Below are positions 54,216-64,000 of a stretch of DNA of 64,000 nucleotides, piece by piece. A model generated the notes under the pieces. It made no database searches and had not been told where the DNA came from. It saw only the letters and a program-made list of their open reading frames with translations. Numbering within the stretch: the first letter of the stretch is position 1; each line of letters starts with the position of its first letter. The stretch comes from Paralichthys olivaceus (taxonomy: Eukaryota > Chordata > Actinopteri > Pleuronectiformes > Paralichthyidae), in assembly GCF_024713975.1 (NCBI RefSeq), contig NC_091110.1, positions 20,406,501 to 20,470,500 on the forward strand. Reading direction: 5' to 3'. Both the position numbers and the translations under genes were made by a program.

Positions 54216-54626
54216 CACTATATTGCCAAAAGTATTGGGTCACCTGCCTTGACTCGCATATGAACTTAAGTGACATCCTGTTCTCGAACCAGAGTTTAAT
54301 ATGACGTCGGTCCACTGGACGTTGCACCGGATCTCCGCTCTAATTCATCCCAAAGGTGTTCTATCGGGTTGAGGTCAGGCCTCTGTGCAGGACAGTCAAG
54401 TTCATCCACACTCAAGTCTCTCATCCATGTCAGAGTTCAGTCCCCAAACTGAACTCACTTTGGGAAATATAGAGTAATATATTTCCAAAAGTACTGACTC
54501 ACTCACCCGTTCGGACACTCCTAAACCTCGTGCAATCCTCCCAGAGGAGTTGAAGCTGTTATAACTTCACCCTTAAGTTCATATGCGAGTCAAGGCAGGT
54601 GACCCAAGACTTTTGGCAATATAGTG
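54216..54626. mobile_element. Tc1/mariner-type MITE with about 57-bp terminal repeats
   Basis: The left end CACTATATTGCCAAAAGTAT and the right end inverted (acttttggcaatatagtg) are flanked by TA dinucleotides (54214-54215 and 54627-54628). The inverted repeats extend inward through gcatatgaacttaag. The 411-bp element has no coding capacity. The sequence is the well-known teleost 'cactatattgccaaaagtatt' type. Confidence 0.88.
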
Positions 54627-54703
54627 TAAATCTTTTGCCAAGTCTGTGAGATGAGGAATTTCAGGTTGAGGGTAAAATCATCCGAACTGCAACAAGTGTG
54701 TAG

Positions 54704-54705
<2 letters not shown>

Positions 54706-54740
<35 letters not shown>

Positions 54741-54957
54741 TGTGTGTGTGTGTGTGTGTGTGTGTAGCTGTAACCGTGGCAACATCCGCCTCCGTACAAA
54801 CAAGAGTGATGAGAGGACGCTTCAAACTACCAGTCACACTGAGACGCAATGATGCAACTTCAATCATTCACAAGTTTATGGAAACGCCACTGACAGGTTT
54901 GCATATGTGTTTCAGAATTCAACCAATCAAACACACGTGTGTGTGTGAGTGTGTGTG

Positions 54958-54989
<32 letters not shown>

Positions 54990-55006
54990 TGTGTGTGCGT
55001 GCGTGT
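54706..55006 (+). repeat. (GT)n and (GTGC)n tracts flanking the SH3GLB2 last exon
   Basis: GT tracts lie at about 54706-54768 and 54938-55006, the latter with gcgtgcgtgc units ending seven bases from the stop codon of SH3GLB2 (minus strand). In the mRNA this is a CA-rich 3' UTR start. Confidence 0.9.
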
Positions 55007-55012
55007 GGTCCA

Positions 55013-56786
55013 TTAGCTCAGCAGTTCGAGGTAGGTGACCGGGACTTTGCCCTTCTCGTTCCCCCGTTCTCCAATCAACCAATCAGGGTCCATTCCTGGA
55101 ACGGTGTAAACGGTAATGAGCTAGAGAAGCAAACAGAAAACAAGGAGGATGTTTTTAGAGACGTTTGATGGTGACGTGGTGAGGTCATTCTGGTCGGTCC
55201 TCACTTTTTCAAGGGGCTGCTGGTTCGAATGAGGTTGCAGTTAGGGTTAATGTAGGAAACGCATCACGTCAGAATTAGCAGGTAAACGTGTGTAAACTTG
55301 TCTAAATGCACTAAAACTGCTGACTGACTCTTTTCCCACGTCCAGAAGGAGTTTAGCTTTTAGTTTGTTTCCAGTTGCTTCACAAATGTTCCTAAAGCTG
55401 AGGAGCTCTTCCACCTCAGTGCAGTGGCTCCTCCTCTTCCCGTGATCGTTGTCATTACCAGATCTGCAGTCGGGGCGGTTGCGTTAGCTCACCTGATTAT
55501 TGCACAACCTTTCTCGACTGTAACGTTTCCTCCATCGTCTCTGTTCTGAATCGAAACCTCTGCTGCTCAGCTTCGTGTGTCATTTACCTGAGAATCTAAA
55601 CTGATCAGCCTCTTCACTGAGGCTCCTCCCACTTTGATAAACCTGCACATTAACATGGTGCAGATAAAATTCAAATTCAAATCGAAACTGTGAGGACGTT
55701 CAAATCTTTAACGCTGTTTCTTTACTCTGGTGCATTTGGTGACAAAGCCATGGCTGCGTTCAGCTCAGATCAAACGTGGCAAAGCGCTGATTGAAGTCTA
55801 AGCGTCGGTGCTGTGACACTGTTGTGACACACACGTGTTGTATCGACGACAGCTGAGGAGGTGATACTTGTCGTCGTTGAAGAAATATCAGAGGTAGACG
55901 ACACGAGTTTAAATACGTGTTTTATATACACTTGACGTTACAGCCTGAAAGAGACAGGAGCTAAAACCAAGTGTTAGAGACAGAGGCTGAAGAGAGGAGC
56001 TGCAGCGAGGGACAGTCTGTGATTCTGAACATCAGAGCATGAAAACATTTTACAGTCAACATCAAAATGTCCCAGTGGATTTTGTCTCTAATCTCTTTAA
56101 GGAAGTTGGACAAAGAAGAGTTTCAGACCGTGTGGACAGGAGGAATAATGTTTATGACGAATGACTGAGTGTAAGTAACAATGAAGAAGTGATGCATGCT
56201 GGGAAAGGCCCTGTGAGACTGATTAACAGTTTTCATGTTTGAAACAGGAAACATTTGATGTGTGCAAGTGAGTTTTCATTCAAAGTAGCCCTGACACATG
56301 AATGTATTCCTCCTGGTGGATGAGTCACATGGTTTAAGGATGTTAGTGTAGTGAATCAGTCGTACTGCACCTCGTCAGCCAAGAGGGAAAGCTCGCTGAC
56401 ACCATGGGCGTCATAGTCGTACAGGACCTTGGCCTTTCTGGCTCCTGTGACGGGGAAACTACTCTGCTCCACAGGCAGCGTGTCGACCACTTTCTGTCTC
56501 GCCAACGAGGACGCCGTTGTGCCCGGAGACTCAGACAGGAAAGCGGAGGGGTGGGGGGTTCCGACAGCATTAGTAACTCTGGAAGATATTATTAGACAAA
56601 TAAAGGAGACGTAACAGAAAGTTTGAGACAGTTTCTGCGTCTGAATCATGTTCTGCACTCTCACATGATCCAGCTGAAAAAAGGTTTCACTTTTTACTGA
56701 AGAGAACACATTTAAATTTAAGAGAGAAAGTATTATTAGAAAATGAGTCAGAGGTTTCTGGTGATGCATCAAAGTGCGTCAATGTC

Positions 56787-56839
<53 letters not shown>

Positions 56840-59800
56840 CACATCTGCATCAGTTTAAAAAAACAACCAAGTTCATTTCGCTGTCAGCCAATCACATTCT
56901 ACACAATAAATATTTACACACACACACAAACAAACACACAGACAGACAGACACACCCCCACACACACAAACACACACAAACACACACAGACAGACACACA
57001 CACACACACAGACCCACACACGTAAAACGTCCTTCCTGTAGTTTAAAGGTGACTCCCAGTTGTAATACATCATGTGCAGTGTTCTTGATAAATGTACGAC
57101 TGAACGATTGTGAGTTTAGGTGTTTTTCATTCCTTTCTTTTTAGCAGGGGTGTGAAATTCTGGCCCACGGCCAAATTTGGCCTGCAGCGCTATTATATTT
57201 GGCACGCGAGACCAAATACCGAATGACTACTAGATCCCATAAACACACTCTCCCATGTTAGTCACAGCGCTACCCCTCCCTGGACAGGTGGCAGGAGGAA
57301 CATATGTTTACATGTAAAAGACAGATCTGTTTGTCTTGTATGTGGAGTCAACGTGGCCATAACTAAGAAGTACAACATTAGACGACACGACGAAACGAAA
57401 CACCACGACAAGTCCAAGGACCTGGACATGACTCAAAAACGCCAGAAAGTAGAGGAGATGAAAAAAAGTTTGGTTTCACAACAGACTCTGTTCAAAAAAG
57501 CCATATCACAAAGTGAGCTGCTATAGTTTTATTGTGGCAGCAGAGATCGACAATCAGCCCGGCCCTTTGATGAGGGAGAGTTTGTGAAAAAGTGCATGAT
57601 AAAAGTTTGTGATCTCGTGAGCCCAGAGAAGAACAAGCATTTCTAAATGTGAGCCTGAGCAGAAACACATGAGCTGATCGCTCATGTGATCTTGCCACCA
57701 GTTTATGACCAGCTGATGGGAAAGGGAAAAGATTGCGTTGCATTCTCCCTTGCTGTGGACGAGAGCAGCGACACATCTGATACTGCCCAGCGGTCAGTCT
57801 ACATCCGTGGAGTGGACTCACACCTGTGTGTTACGGAGGAACCTTTGGGATTAACATCAATGCATGGCACAACCACAGGACAGGAAATCTTTGACGAGGT
57901 TTACAAATGTGTAACTGAAATGAAGCTGCCGTTGGAGAAACTCGTGGGATTAATGACAGATGGTGCGCCAGCGATGTGCGGTCAAAAAAGTTAACAAGCT
58001 AACTGTTGATCACTGCATCATACATCAAGAATCGCTGTGTGGCAAAGCCCTAAAGATGGAACACGTTATGACCACAGTAACACGAGTAGTTAACTTTATA
58101 AGAGCCAAATGTCTGAATCACTGCCAGTTCAAGTCTTTTCTGGTGGAGTGCGGTAATTAGTTCCAGCTGCATGAGGAAATATGTCATTTTCTGGAAAGCA
58201 AAGGGGAAGACACAGCCGAGCTCCGGGAGCAGAGGCTTCGTCGTCACGAGTCTGAACTGCTCAGTCATCCGTTTGCAGCTGATTGAACTCCAGTGTAGTG
58301 ACACGCTGAAGTCAAAGAATGATGCTGTGGGCGCTGCACAGTTTCCACATTTCATCCCTGACACAATGCCTCAGCTCCGCACCCAAGCTGCGATTTTTAT
58401 TTAAATTTTAATTAAGAAATGAATGCCACTGATGTGTTTTCTTATTTGAAATTCGATTTTGCACGTGTGCAATATTTAGCTTTATATATAATATATATAT
58501 ATTCAATGTTTGAGCCAAACTTGTTTGGGTCCATATGAAAAGGTTCATTGTTATTGGCCCGCGACTTTGTCCAGGTTTTAAATGTTGGCCCACTGTGTAT
58601 TTGAGTTCGACACCCCTGCTCTATAGCATAGTGCATTTTTATTTGTGACTTTTTTCTTACAGACCTTTTATCTATTTATTTTCACTTTTTTACCTGCACT
58701 GAAAAGACTGCACCTTCATTTCGTTGTACAATGACAATAAAGATTTCTGACTGTGACTCTCACCTGTGGAGCTCCCTCTGCAGGTCCTGCATGTGGTGGT
58801 GACACTGAGCGTAGTACGTCGCCTGAGCCTCCGCAAAATCCTGCAAACACCTCTGGTGGTTGAGCTGAGGAGAGGAAAGAAAGGAGACGTGTTCTGCTCG
58901 TGGTACATTTGGTTTTTAGTTCAGCATCAGACTGCATCTGCTGATCAGATGCTTTTAACATTTAACTGATTGCTCAGAGAAAACAATCAGACAAGAGGAC
59001 AGATATTTATGAGAGAGTGACTTGGTGCAGATGTAAGAATCAGGATCTGGTGAATGTTATCGTGGCTTCATGAGGAGAATGTGTTTAGGTTGTAATGAGT
59101 CTTTCTGTAAAAGTGAATGATTTTTACTGATCGACTGAACCTCTTTCAAATGATCTGTGTCATCATCTCTATGCTGTAATAGTCTATTCATAATAAACAG
59201 GATTAGCTGCAGTTTTTACACAAACACCGTGATTCAAGTTTTCGTTTCCTCTACATCATGACTCGCCAGAGACGAAGCGGCTGACTCACTGAACTTCACA
59301 TGAGTGGACTCACATGTGTGCTGCTGATGCCTTCCAGCAGCAGTCGAGTGACCTCAGCCTGACGGTCAAACTCGGTCTGAGCGACGCGCAGCTCGTGCTC
59401 TGCCTGCAGGAGGAAGTGAAGAACTTCAGAACTGGACTCAGATACAAACACACACAGTGAACACGAGTGACGACACTTACTTTATCCACCTCCTCGCTCA
59501 GCAGCTGAGAGACGCAGCAAGAGCAAAGCAAGAACACATTCGTTAAAACCACAGAAACATGAAGTGTTATTATAACTAAATAAGGGTCAGACAGTTCTGA
59601 GCTGCATCATTGAATCTGATTCTAATTCATTCGCTTTTAAAACCTTTTATTGTACAAAATATTTCTCCTGACATCACTAAATTCTTTCATTCTTAAATGT
59701 GATCTTTGAACTGCTTGCGTCTGTTTGGACAGTGATGTATGAAAAGCACTTTCTTATTATTTGTGTCCTCATTAAAAAGTCGGAGCCTGATTTGACCAAG

Positions 59801-62265
59801 CATACGGAGTAAATGTGTGTTTGTGTGCGACAGTGTGTGATGGCCACCGTCGCTGCTGAACCGTGGGACCTTTGCTCTACACTCTGCAGATGTTGACAGC
59901 TGCTGAAAGTTTGCTGTTGTGTGCCCCCTTGTGTTAAACTTGTGTTGTTGTTAGGAAGCGTCACTTTACTTCATAAATATTGGATATTTGCAGGTGAGAT
60001 GTTTTATGGGTCTGACTATGTCCTGGATCATACCAGGTAACAATAAGTGTATAAAATCATGGTAAGTGGTGGAGACTATGAAGTGGAAAACGTTTACACA
60101 GAGCACACATTGATTGGATTAACAGGATAGTTGGGACTCAGTGGACGGTGACATGTGTCTCCTCTCTTTCCTTCAACTCGTCGGACAAATGATTCAATGT
60201 CAAAGTGTCCAGGACGATAGGAGGAAGTGTGGAGGAACAAAAACTACCAAAGGAACCCTGAATCACTGAGGAACGTTTCTACCACCACAGACAAACGGCT
60301 CTAAATAACATGCTTCTATTTCACTGCCGACATGTTAATCAACAGAACCTTCCTCTGCTCAGATGCAGCCGGATCCGTGGCCACGTCCCAGCTCTCCCAG
60401 CCGCTCTGCAGCTGATCCAGACACAGACACATGACACGTCTGTTTCCTGCTGTTTCTCACTCTGACATTTTACTGATGTTTTACTAGAGGCTGCAGAGAA
60501 CACGTCAGGAACACGTCAGGAACACGTCAGGAATATGTCATGAACATGTCAGGAACACGTCAGGAACATGTCAGGAACATGTCAGGAACATGTCAGGAAC
60601 ACGTCAGGAACATGTCAGGAACACGTCAGGAACATGTCAGGAACACGTCAGGAACATGTCAGGAACACGTCAGGAACATGTCAGGGACACGTCAGGAACA
60701 CGTCAGGAACACGTCAGGAACATGTCAGGAACACGTCATGAATATGTCAGGGACATGTCAGGAATACGTCAGGAACACGTCAGGAACACGTCAGGAACAT
60801 GTCAGGAACATGTCAGGAACACGTCAGGAACATGTCAGGAACACGTCAGGAACATGTCAGGAATACGTCAGGAACACGTCAGGAACATGTCAGGAACACG
60901 TCAGGAACATGTCAGGAACATGTCAGGGACACGTCAGGAACACGTCAGGAACACGTCAGACTTCAGTTCAGGTCTGAAAGGACGTTATTGAATGCAGCTG
61001 ATTTCAGTCACTTGATGAGTCTGAAGCAGTGAATTAAACTGTTTTTATATTTCTGAGGGAAAGTCACTGTCCAGTTTATCTGTTAGCAGCTTAGCTTAGC
61101 TTAGTTAGTCTCTTACCGCTGATGCACTGGCAGAGAGGACGTAGTTTCGAGGCCTCGTCTCCTGAAAATCTGGTGCAGCCTTTGAATAAGAGCAGGAACA
61201 GTGACTAACTTAGAATCATTCAAACAGAAAGACAAAGAGCAGAGAAGCTCAAAGACAAATGAAAGGACACAATTTAGATGATCTGATGTAAAGAGCTCTG
61301 AGGTGTGAAATCCAGATGAACAACATCCTGTCACCGCTCTGATGAGTTCTTGGTTCTGTTCAAGCGTTAATGGTCGTAAACCCCACCTACTCCATGTTAG
61401 CAGACGGGACATGAACCAGACTAAATGTCAAAGACGTTAAATAATGAGTTTGAAATGAATTAGTTATTTGATGATATAAGAAACGGGCTGAGACATGATT
61501 GAGACGACAGAACAAATCTGAGAAAAGATGAAACTCACTGCTGCTTTAGCTTCTGCCAGCTTCGCTTTTTTCAGACGAGCTTTGCAAATGTCGAGATCCA
61601 ACCGTCGATTCTCCAGAAGCTTCCTCTCTTTCTGCACAAGACGAGAAGAATCGAGCGAGAAACAGACGAACAAACACTGTGACGTCCGTTTAACTTTGAA
61701 TTTAAAGAGGGAACGACACAATCAGATATGAGATGCTGACAGCTGCTGAACATTTTGAAAACATTTTACAGTTCACGTCTGAAACGTCTTCAAGCATCAT
61801 GGCGTCGCTCAGACTCACTGAAATCGTCCTCCAGTCTCCTTCCAGGAAGTTGCGTAGAGGAGTGAGGAAGGAGACGGCTGAGGTCTGGAGGAACTCACGC
61901 TCGGCTCCTCCCAGTTTCTTCTGGTACTCTCCGACAATGATCAGGGTGCTACCTACACACAAACACACAAATACAGTAAAATCTAGTGGCTGCATAACTT
62001 TATTGGTTTAGTACTTTATCTAAACAAGGTTACAAAGTACTACACAAGTGTGTGTGTGTGTGTGATAGTGTATGTGTCGCTGTGTGTGTTTGTGCGGAAG
62101 CAGTTCAGGGTGTGGTTCTGATGACCCTCCACTGACCGTACGGTGTCTCTGGACCAAACTCCTGAGCAGCGTCCAGCATGTGTTGTCCCAGCAGCTCAGC
62201 GTTGGTCGTCCTGGACGGAAGCTTCTTGTCCAGTTTGTCGTAGATGAACTCTTCGATTCGAGCAC
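55013..62265 (-). CDS. sh3glb2: SH3GLB2 (endophilin-B2), 5' partial
   Basis: A cytosolic membrane-curving protein with N-BAR and SH3 domains, linked to endosome and autophagy trafficking. Minus-strand exons in order are 62265-62137, 61952-61819, 61631-61539, 61179-61117, 59504-59481 (24 bases), 59403-59314, 58864-58764, 56578-56371 and 55120-55013. All phases agree. BAR-domain blocks are [91 protein letters not shown] and [10 protein letters not shown] Ser/Thr/Pro linker follows, then an SH3 domain ([20 protein letters not shown] ... [19 protein letters not shown]) ending VTYLELLS. The [18 protein letters not shown] wording and LELLS end fit SH3GLB2 rather than SH3GLB1. The first exons (helix 0 and about 70 residues) lie beyond base 64000. 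A hAT element sits in intron 8 and minisatellites in others. Confidence 0.93.
55943..56067 (+). repeat. Dispersed repeat family C, copy 3
   Basis: It contains tgaaagagacaggagctaaa, gttagagacagaggctga, gaggagctgcagcgaggg and catgaaaacattttacag, as in the copies near 1531 and 25217. It lies in the last intron of SH3GLB2. Confidence 0.7.
56790..57012 (+). repeat. (CA)n tracts, SH3GLB2 intron
   Basis: CA tracts at 56790-56837 and 56917-57012, the second with interspersed gacagacagaca and cccc. Confidence 0.9.
57145..58618 (+). mobile_element. Decayed hAT (Charlie-like) DNA transposon
   Basis: It starts CAGGGGTGTGAAATTCTGGC and ends with the inverted form gagttcgacacccctg. These are short hAT-type terminal repeats. 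The 8-bp flanks ctttttag (57137-57144) and ctctatag (58619-58626) agree at six of eight positions and fit a hAT target duplication. The 1474-bp body holds remnants of a transposase in plus orientation, antisense to the host gene SH3GLB2, within its intron 8. Confidence 0.88.
57325..58160 (+). pseudogene. hAT transposase remnant (zinc finger plus RNase-H-like fragment)
   Basis: The first part has a zinc-finger-like CLVC...RRHDETKHH pattern (about 57330-57420), then runs into stops near 57520. The second part, open about 57686-57994, has a transposase core piece with [14 protein letters not shown], a VYIRGVD strand, [18 protein letters not shown] and [14 protein letters not shown]. This pattern is seen in GTF2IRD2/ZBED5-type hAT-derived proteins. 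A frameshift follows after the DGAPAMCG block. Several stops and the missing C-terminal dimerisation region show it is not functional. Confidence 0.8.
58625..58745 (+). mobile_element. LINE 3' tail fragment (type 2)
   Basis: cctgcactgaaaagactgca, ccttcatttcgttgtacaat and gacaataaagatttctgact form a retrotransposon-like tail. A related tail lies at 51108-51155. It abuts the hAT element on one side and ends about 15 bases from an SH3GLB2 donor (58763). Confidence 0.6.
59520..60498. other. SH3GLB2 intron 4, unique part
   Basis: No exon or repeat was recognised between the 24-base exon and the minisatellite. Confidence 0.4.
60499..60959 (+). repeat. 11-bp minisatellite, SH3GLB2 intron 4
   Basis: About 42 copies of aacacgtcagg / aacatgtcagg with rare gggac and aatat variants. 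Because 11 is not a multiple of three, all frames read as an 11-residue peptide repeat; this is an artefact. Confidence 0.95.
61395..61510 (+). mobile_element. MITE family A, inner fragment
   Basis: ccatgttagcagacgggacatgaaccagac and gaattagttatttgatgatataag blocks match the inner part of the copies at 17870 and 28185; the termini are missing. Confidence 0.5.
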
Positions 62266-62639
62266 CTGAGCAGGTGAAACAAAGAAAACACAGCTCAGAG
62301 TCCTCCGTCAAAATCATTGACACAAAAATGTAAGAATGTTTGAATCGTGTTCAGTCGTATACTTGGTATGTTTTTACAATGTTCTTGTATGTGTTGCGTC
62401 ATGTATGTTATACATTTAATACATTTATCTATCTATGTGTGTAAAAAACATAATTGCAGAAATGTCTTTGGAGTTTCCGGTGTCCCTGAAGGCATCAGTG
62501 TCTGGCAGGTACCTGAGTGTGTAACTCAACAGGTGTGTTTCTGCAGAGTCACTGAAACTCGAGCTCGTTCACGTCAGCTCGTGTTCTCCACGTGTTGATG
62601 CTGCACGACTCTGTTAACAACTGCTCGGGTTGTGTTTAC

Positions 62640-63560
62640 ATTGTTTTCTGATTTTTATATCTGGACTTTTGGTTCCTGAGCTTCTTTTTTCCTGTTTTAG
62701 TTTGAAGTTTTTTACCTCTTTACTAATTTACTTCCTGTTTGTTTTGTTTCCTGCTGCTGTGATTGGCTGCTCCGCCCTGATGCGTCTCACCTGAGTTTAA
62801 TTATCTCTTCCTCTCGGTGTCACGGTTATGGTTTTATTTGGTCACGTTATGTATTTTTCTACGTTCCTCTCATGTTCCCTCCTGTGTTCCTCTCATGTTC
62901 CTCTCATGTTCCCTCCTGTGTTCCTCTCATGTTCCTCTCATGTTCCTCTCATGTTCCCTCCTGTGTTCCCCTCCTTGTCCCTCGCTATGTTCCCTCCTGT
63001 GTTACTCTCATGTTCCTGTCCTGTGTTCCTCTCATGTTCCTCTCATGTTCCCTCCTGTGTTCCTCTCATGTTCCCTCCTGTGTTCCTCTCATGTTCCCTC
63101 CTGTGTGCCTCTCCCGTGTTCATCCCTGTCTTGGTTATTGTATTTTGTTCTCGTTGATAAGTTTGTTCAGTGTTTCCTGTTTTATTTTGTAGTCCTTGCT
63201 CCCTGTGTGTTTTCCCCCTTTGACTTCCTGCCCTCATCAGGTTCACCTGTGTGTCTTGTGCCACCTGTCCCCAGTGACTCATTAGTTCAAGTGTGTATTT
63301 AAGTCTTTGTGTTCCCTCATGTGATGGTCGGTTCTGGTCGTGTCCTGTTCATGTGTCCCGTCCGCTCTCGTCACGTTTCCCCGTAAGTAGCTTCCTGTCC
63401 TTCCTTGTTCCACTCCTGTTTTTGAGTGCGACTTTTGTTTCTTGAAGATTTCTTTTGTTTACCTTTTTAAATAAAAGACACCTTTTGTTAAACCATATTT
63501 AGTTTTGGTCCTTCCCTTCTTTCCTACCACGTTCGTTCCCTCCCCACGCACCTCCGAACC
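62640..63560 (+). repeat. Dispersed repeat family D with nested minisatellite
   Basis: It contains tcctgctgctgtgattggct, cagcccctg-like and tttaaataaaagacaccttt blocks and ends near ctccgaacctgacac. Part of it recurs at 52279 onward. Within it, 62863-63115 is a tandem array of gttcctctcatgttccctcc type units. No gene was found; the Ser/Cys/Pro/Val frames are artefacts. It lies in the SH3GLB2 intron at the window end. Confidence 0.6.
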
Positions 63561-64000
63561 TGACACTCGTCCCCATGTTGTGTTGCTGTTGATGGACATT
63601 TTATTGCAATAATTATTGATCTTGTTTTATTGCCAGGCCCCAACTTTTAAAGAATAATACTATAATAATAAATCAGTTAGGCTACAATATAAACACAAGA
63701 CAATAATATAGAATATAACAGAATGTATACAGTGTAACAGGACTATAGAGATATTCTGTGTGTCGTGGCTGCCTGACATAATTAAAGCTATACGTCTGAG
63801 AGATGCAATATATAATGCATGACCAGCAGGGGGCAGTGTGTGGCCCTGTTTATTTACAGACAGTAAAGATTTATCAGGTGGGTTGAGCCCCCCCCCACTC
63901 ACCTGTGTGATCAACTGAAGCAGGAAGAGACAAAGAGACAAAGAGACAAAGACAGCTGCTGAGCGACAACTTGGACAAAACACGGTTCACTGACGACAAG
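63561..64000. other. SH3GLB2 intron, right edge of window
   Basis: No exon was recognised. A CTCF-like CCAGCAGGGGGCA lies at 63823-63835. Confidence 0.4.

Noticed and set aside
60540-61032. Open frames with an 11-residue peptide repeat ([11 protein letters not shown] type)
   Set aside because: An 11-bp minisatellite without stops is open in all three frames; it lies within an SH3GLB2 intron.
62817-63302. Ser/Cys/Pro/Val-rich frame that looks like a membrane protein
   Set aside because: It covers a dispersed repeat with a tandem gttcctctcatgttccctcc array and has no family match.

Overview
This window is nuclear DNA from a ray-finned fish, most likely a percomorph teleost. The signs are intron-rich vertebrate genes, very long (GT)n/(CA)n tracts, many minisatellites, and dispersed repeats of types common in percomorph genomes (TTAA-flanked and Tc1-like MITEs, hAT elements, tRNA-like SINEs, LINE 3' tails). 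The species cannot be named from sequence alone.

I rebuilt ten protein-coding genes by joining exons with GT/AG junctions, checking that codon phase agrees at every junction, and comparing with remembered family sequences. In order: the last exon of PKN3 (+, 241-441); ZDHHC12 (-, 2300-4196, five exons, 270 aa); UAP1L1 (-, 5218-8146, nine exons, 501 aa); SLC25A25 (+, 9405-15211, ten exons, 509 aa, with a second first exon at 10831-11061); NAIF1 (+, 18826-21650, two exons, 336 aa); EEIG1/FAM102A (+, 23296-30365, eleven coding exons, 397 aa); DPM2 (+, 33073-35326, four exons, 83 aa, first coding exon only the ATG); PIP5KL1 (+, 38350-43189, nine exons, 449 aa); a TNF-superfamily ligand (+, 46306-48542, four exons, 246 aa); and SH3GLB2 (-, 55013-62265, nine exons seen, 5' end beyond the window). 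Most of these genes lie in human 9q34.11, so this is a conserved vertebrate block. UAP1L1 and the TNF-type gene are the members I do not place there in human.

The genes do not form a pathway. They cover lipid and membrane signalling (PIP5KL1, SH3GLB2, ZDHHC12), glycosylation precursors (UAP1L1, DPM2), mitochondrial ATP-Mg/phosphate exchange (SLC25A25), a transposon-derived nuclear factor (NAIF1), a C2-domain adaptor (EEIG1), a Rho-effector kinase (PKN3) and an immune ligand.

The non-coding part is dominated by repeats, and most findings come from it. (1) A MITE-like family of about 290 bp, present in about ten copies, carries a CTCF-like core and a YY1-like motif; its terminal repeat supplies an AATAAA just after the PKN3 stop. 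(2) A TTAA-flanked MITE carries an internal 15-bp unit that has expanded to about 1 kb at 43995-44972. (3) Another dispersed repeat carries DR1 and oestrogen-response-like palindromes, one of them perfect. (4) Five 3' splice sites and one 5' splice site in three neighbouring genes are built from UG repeats. (5) There are two near-perfect snap-back hairpins, a decayed hAT transposon with its 8-bp target duplication, and a Tc1-type MITE with long terminal repeats. I saw no CRISPR array, rRNA gene, functional tRNA or viral gene.
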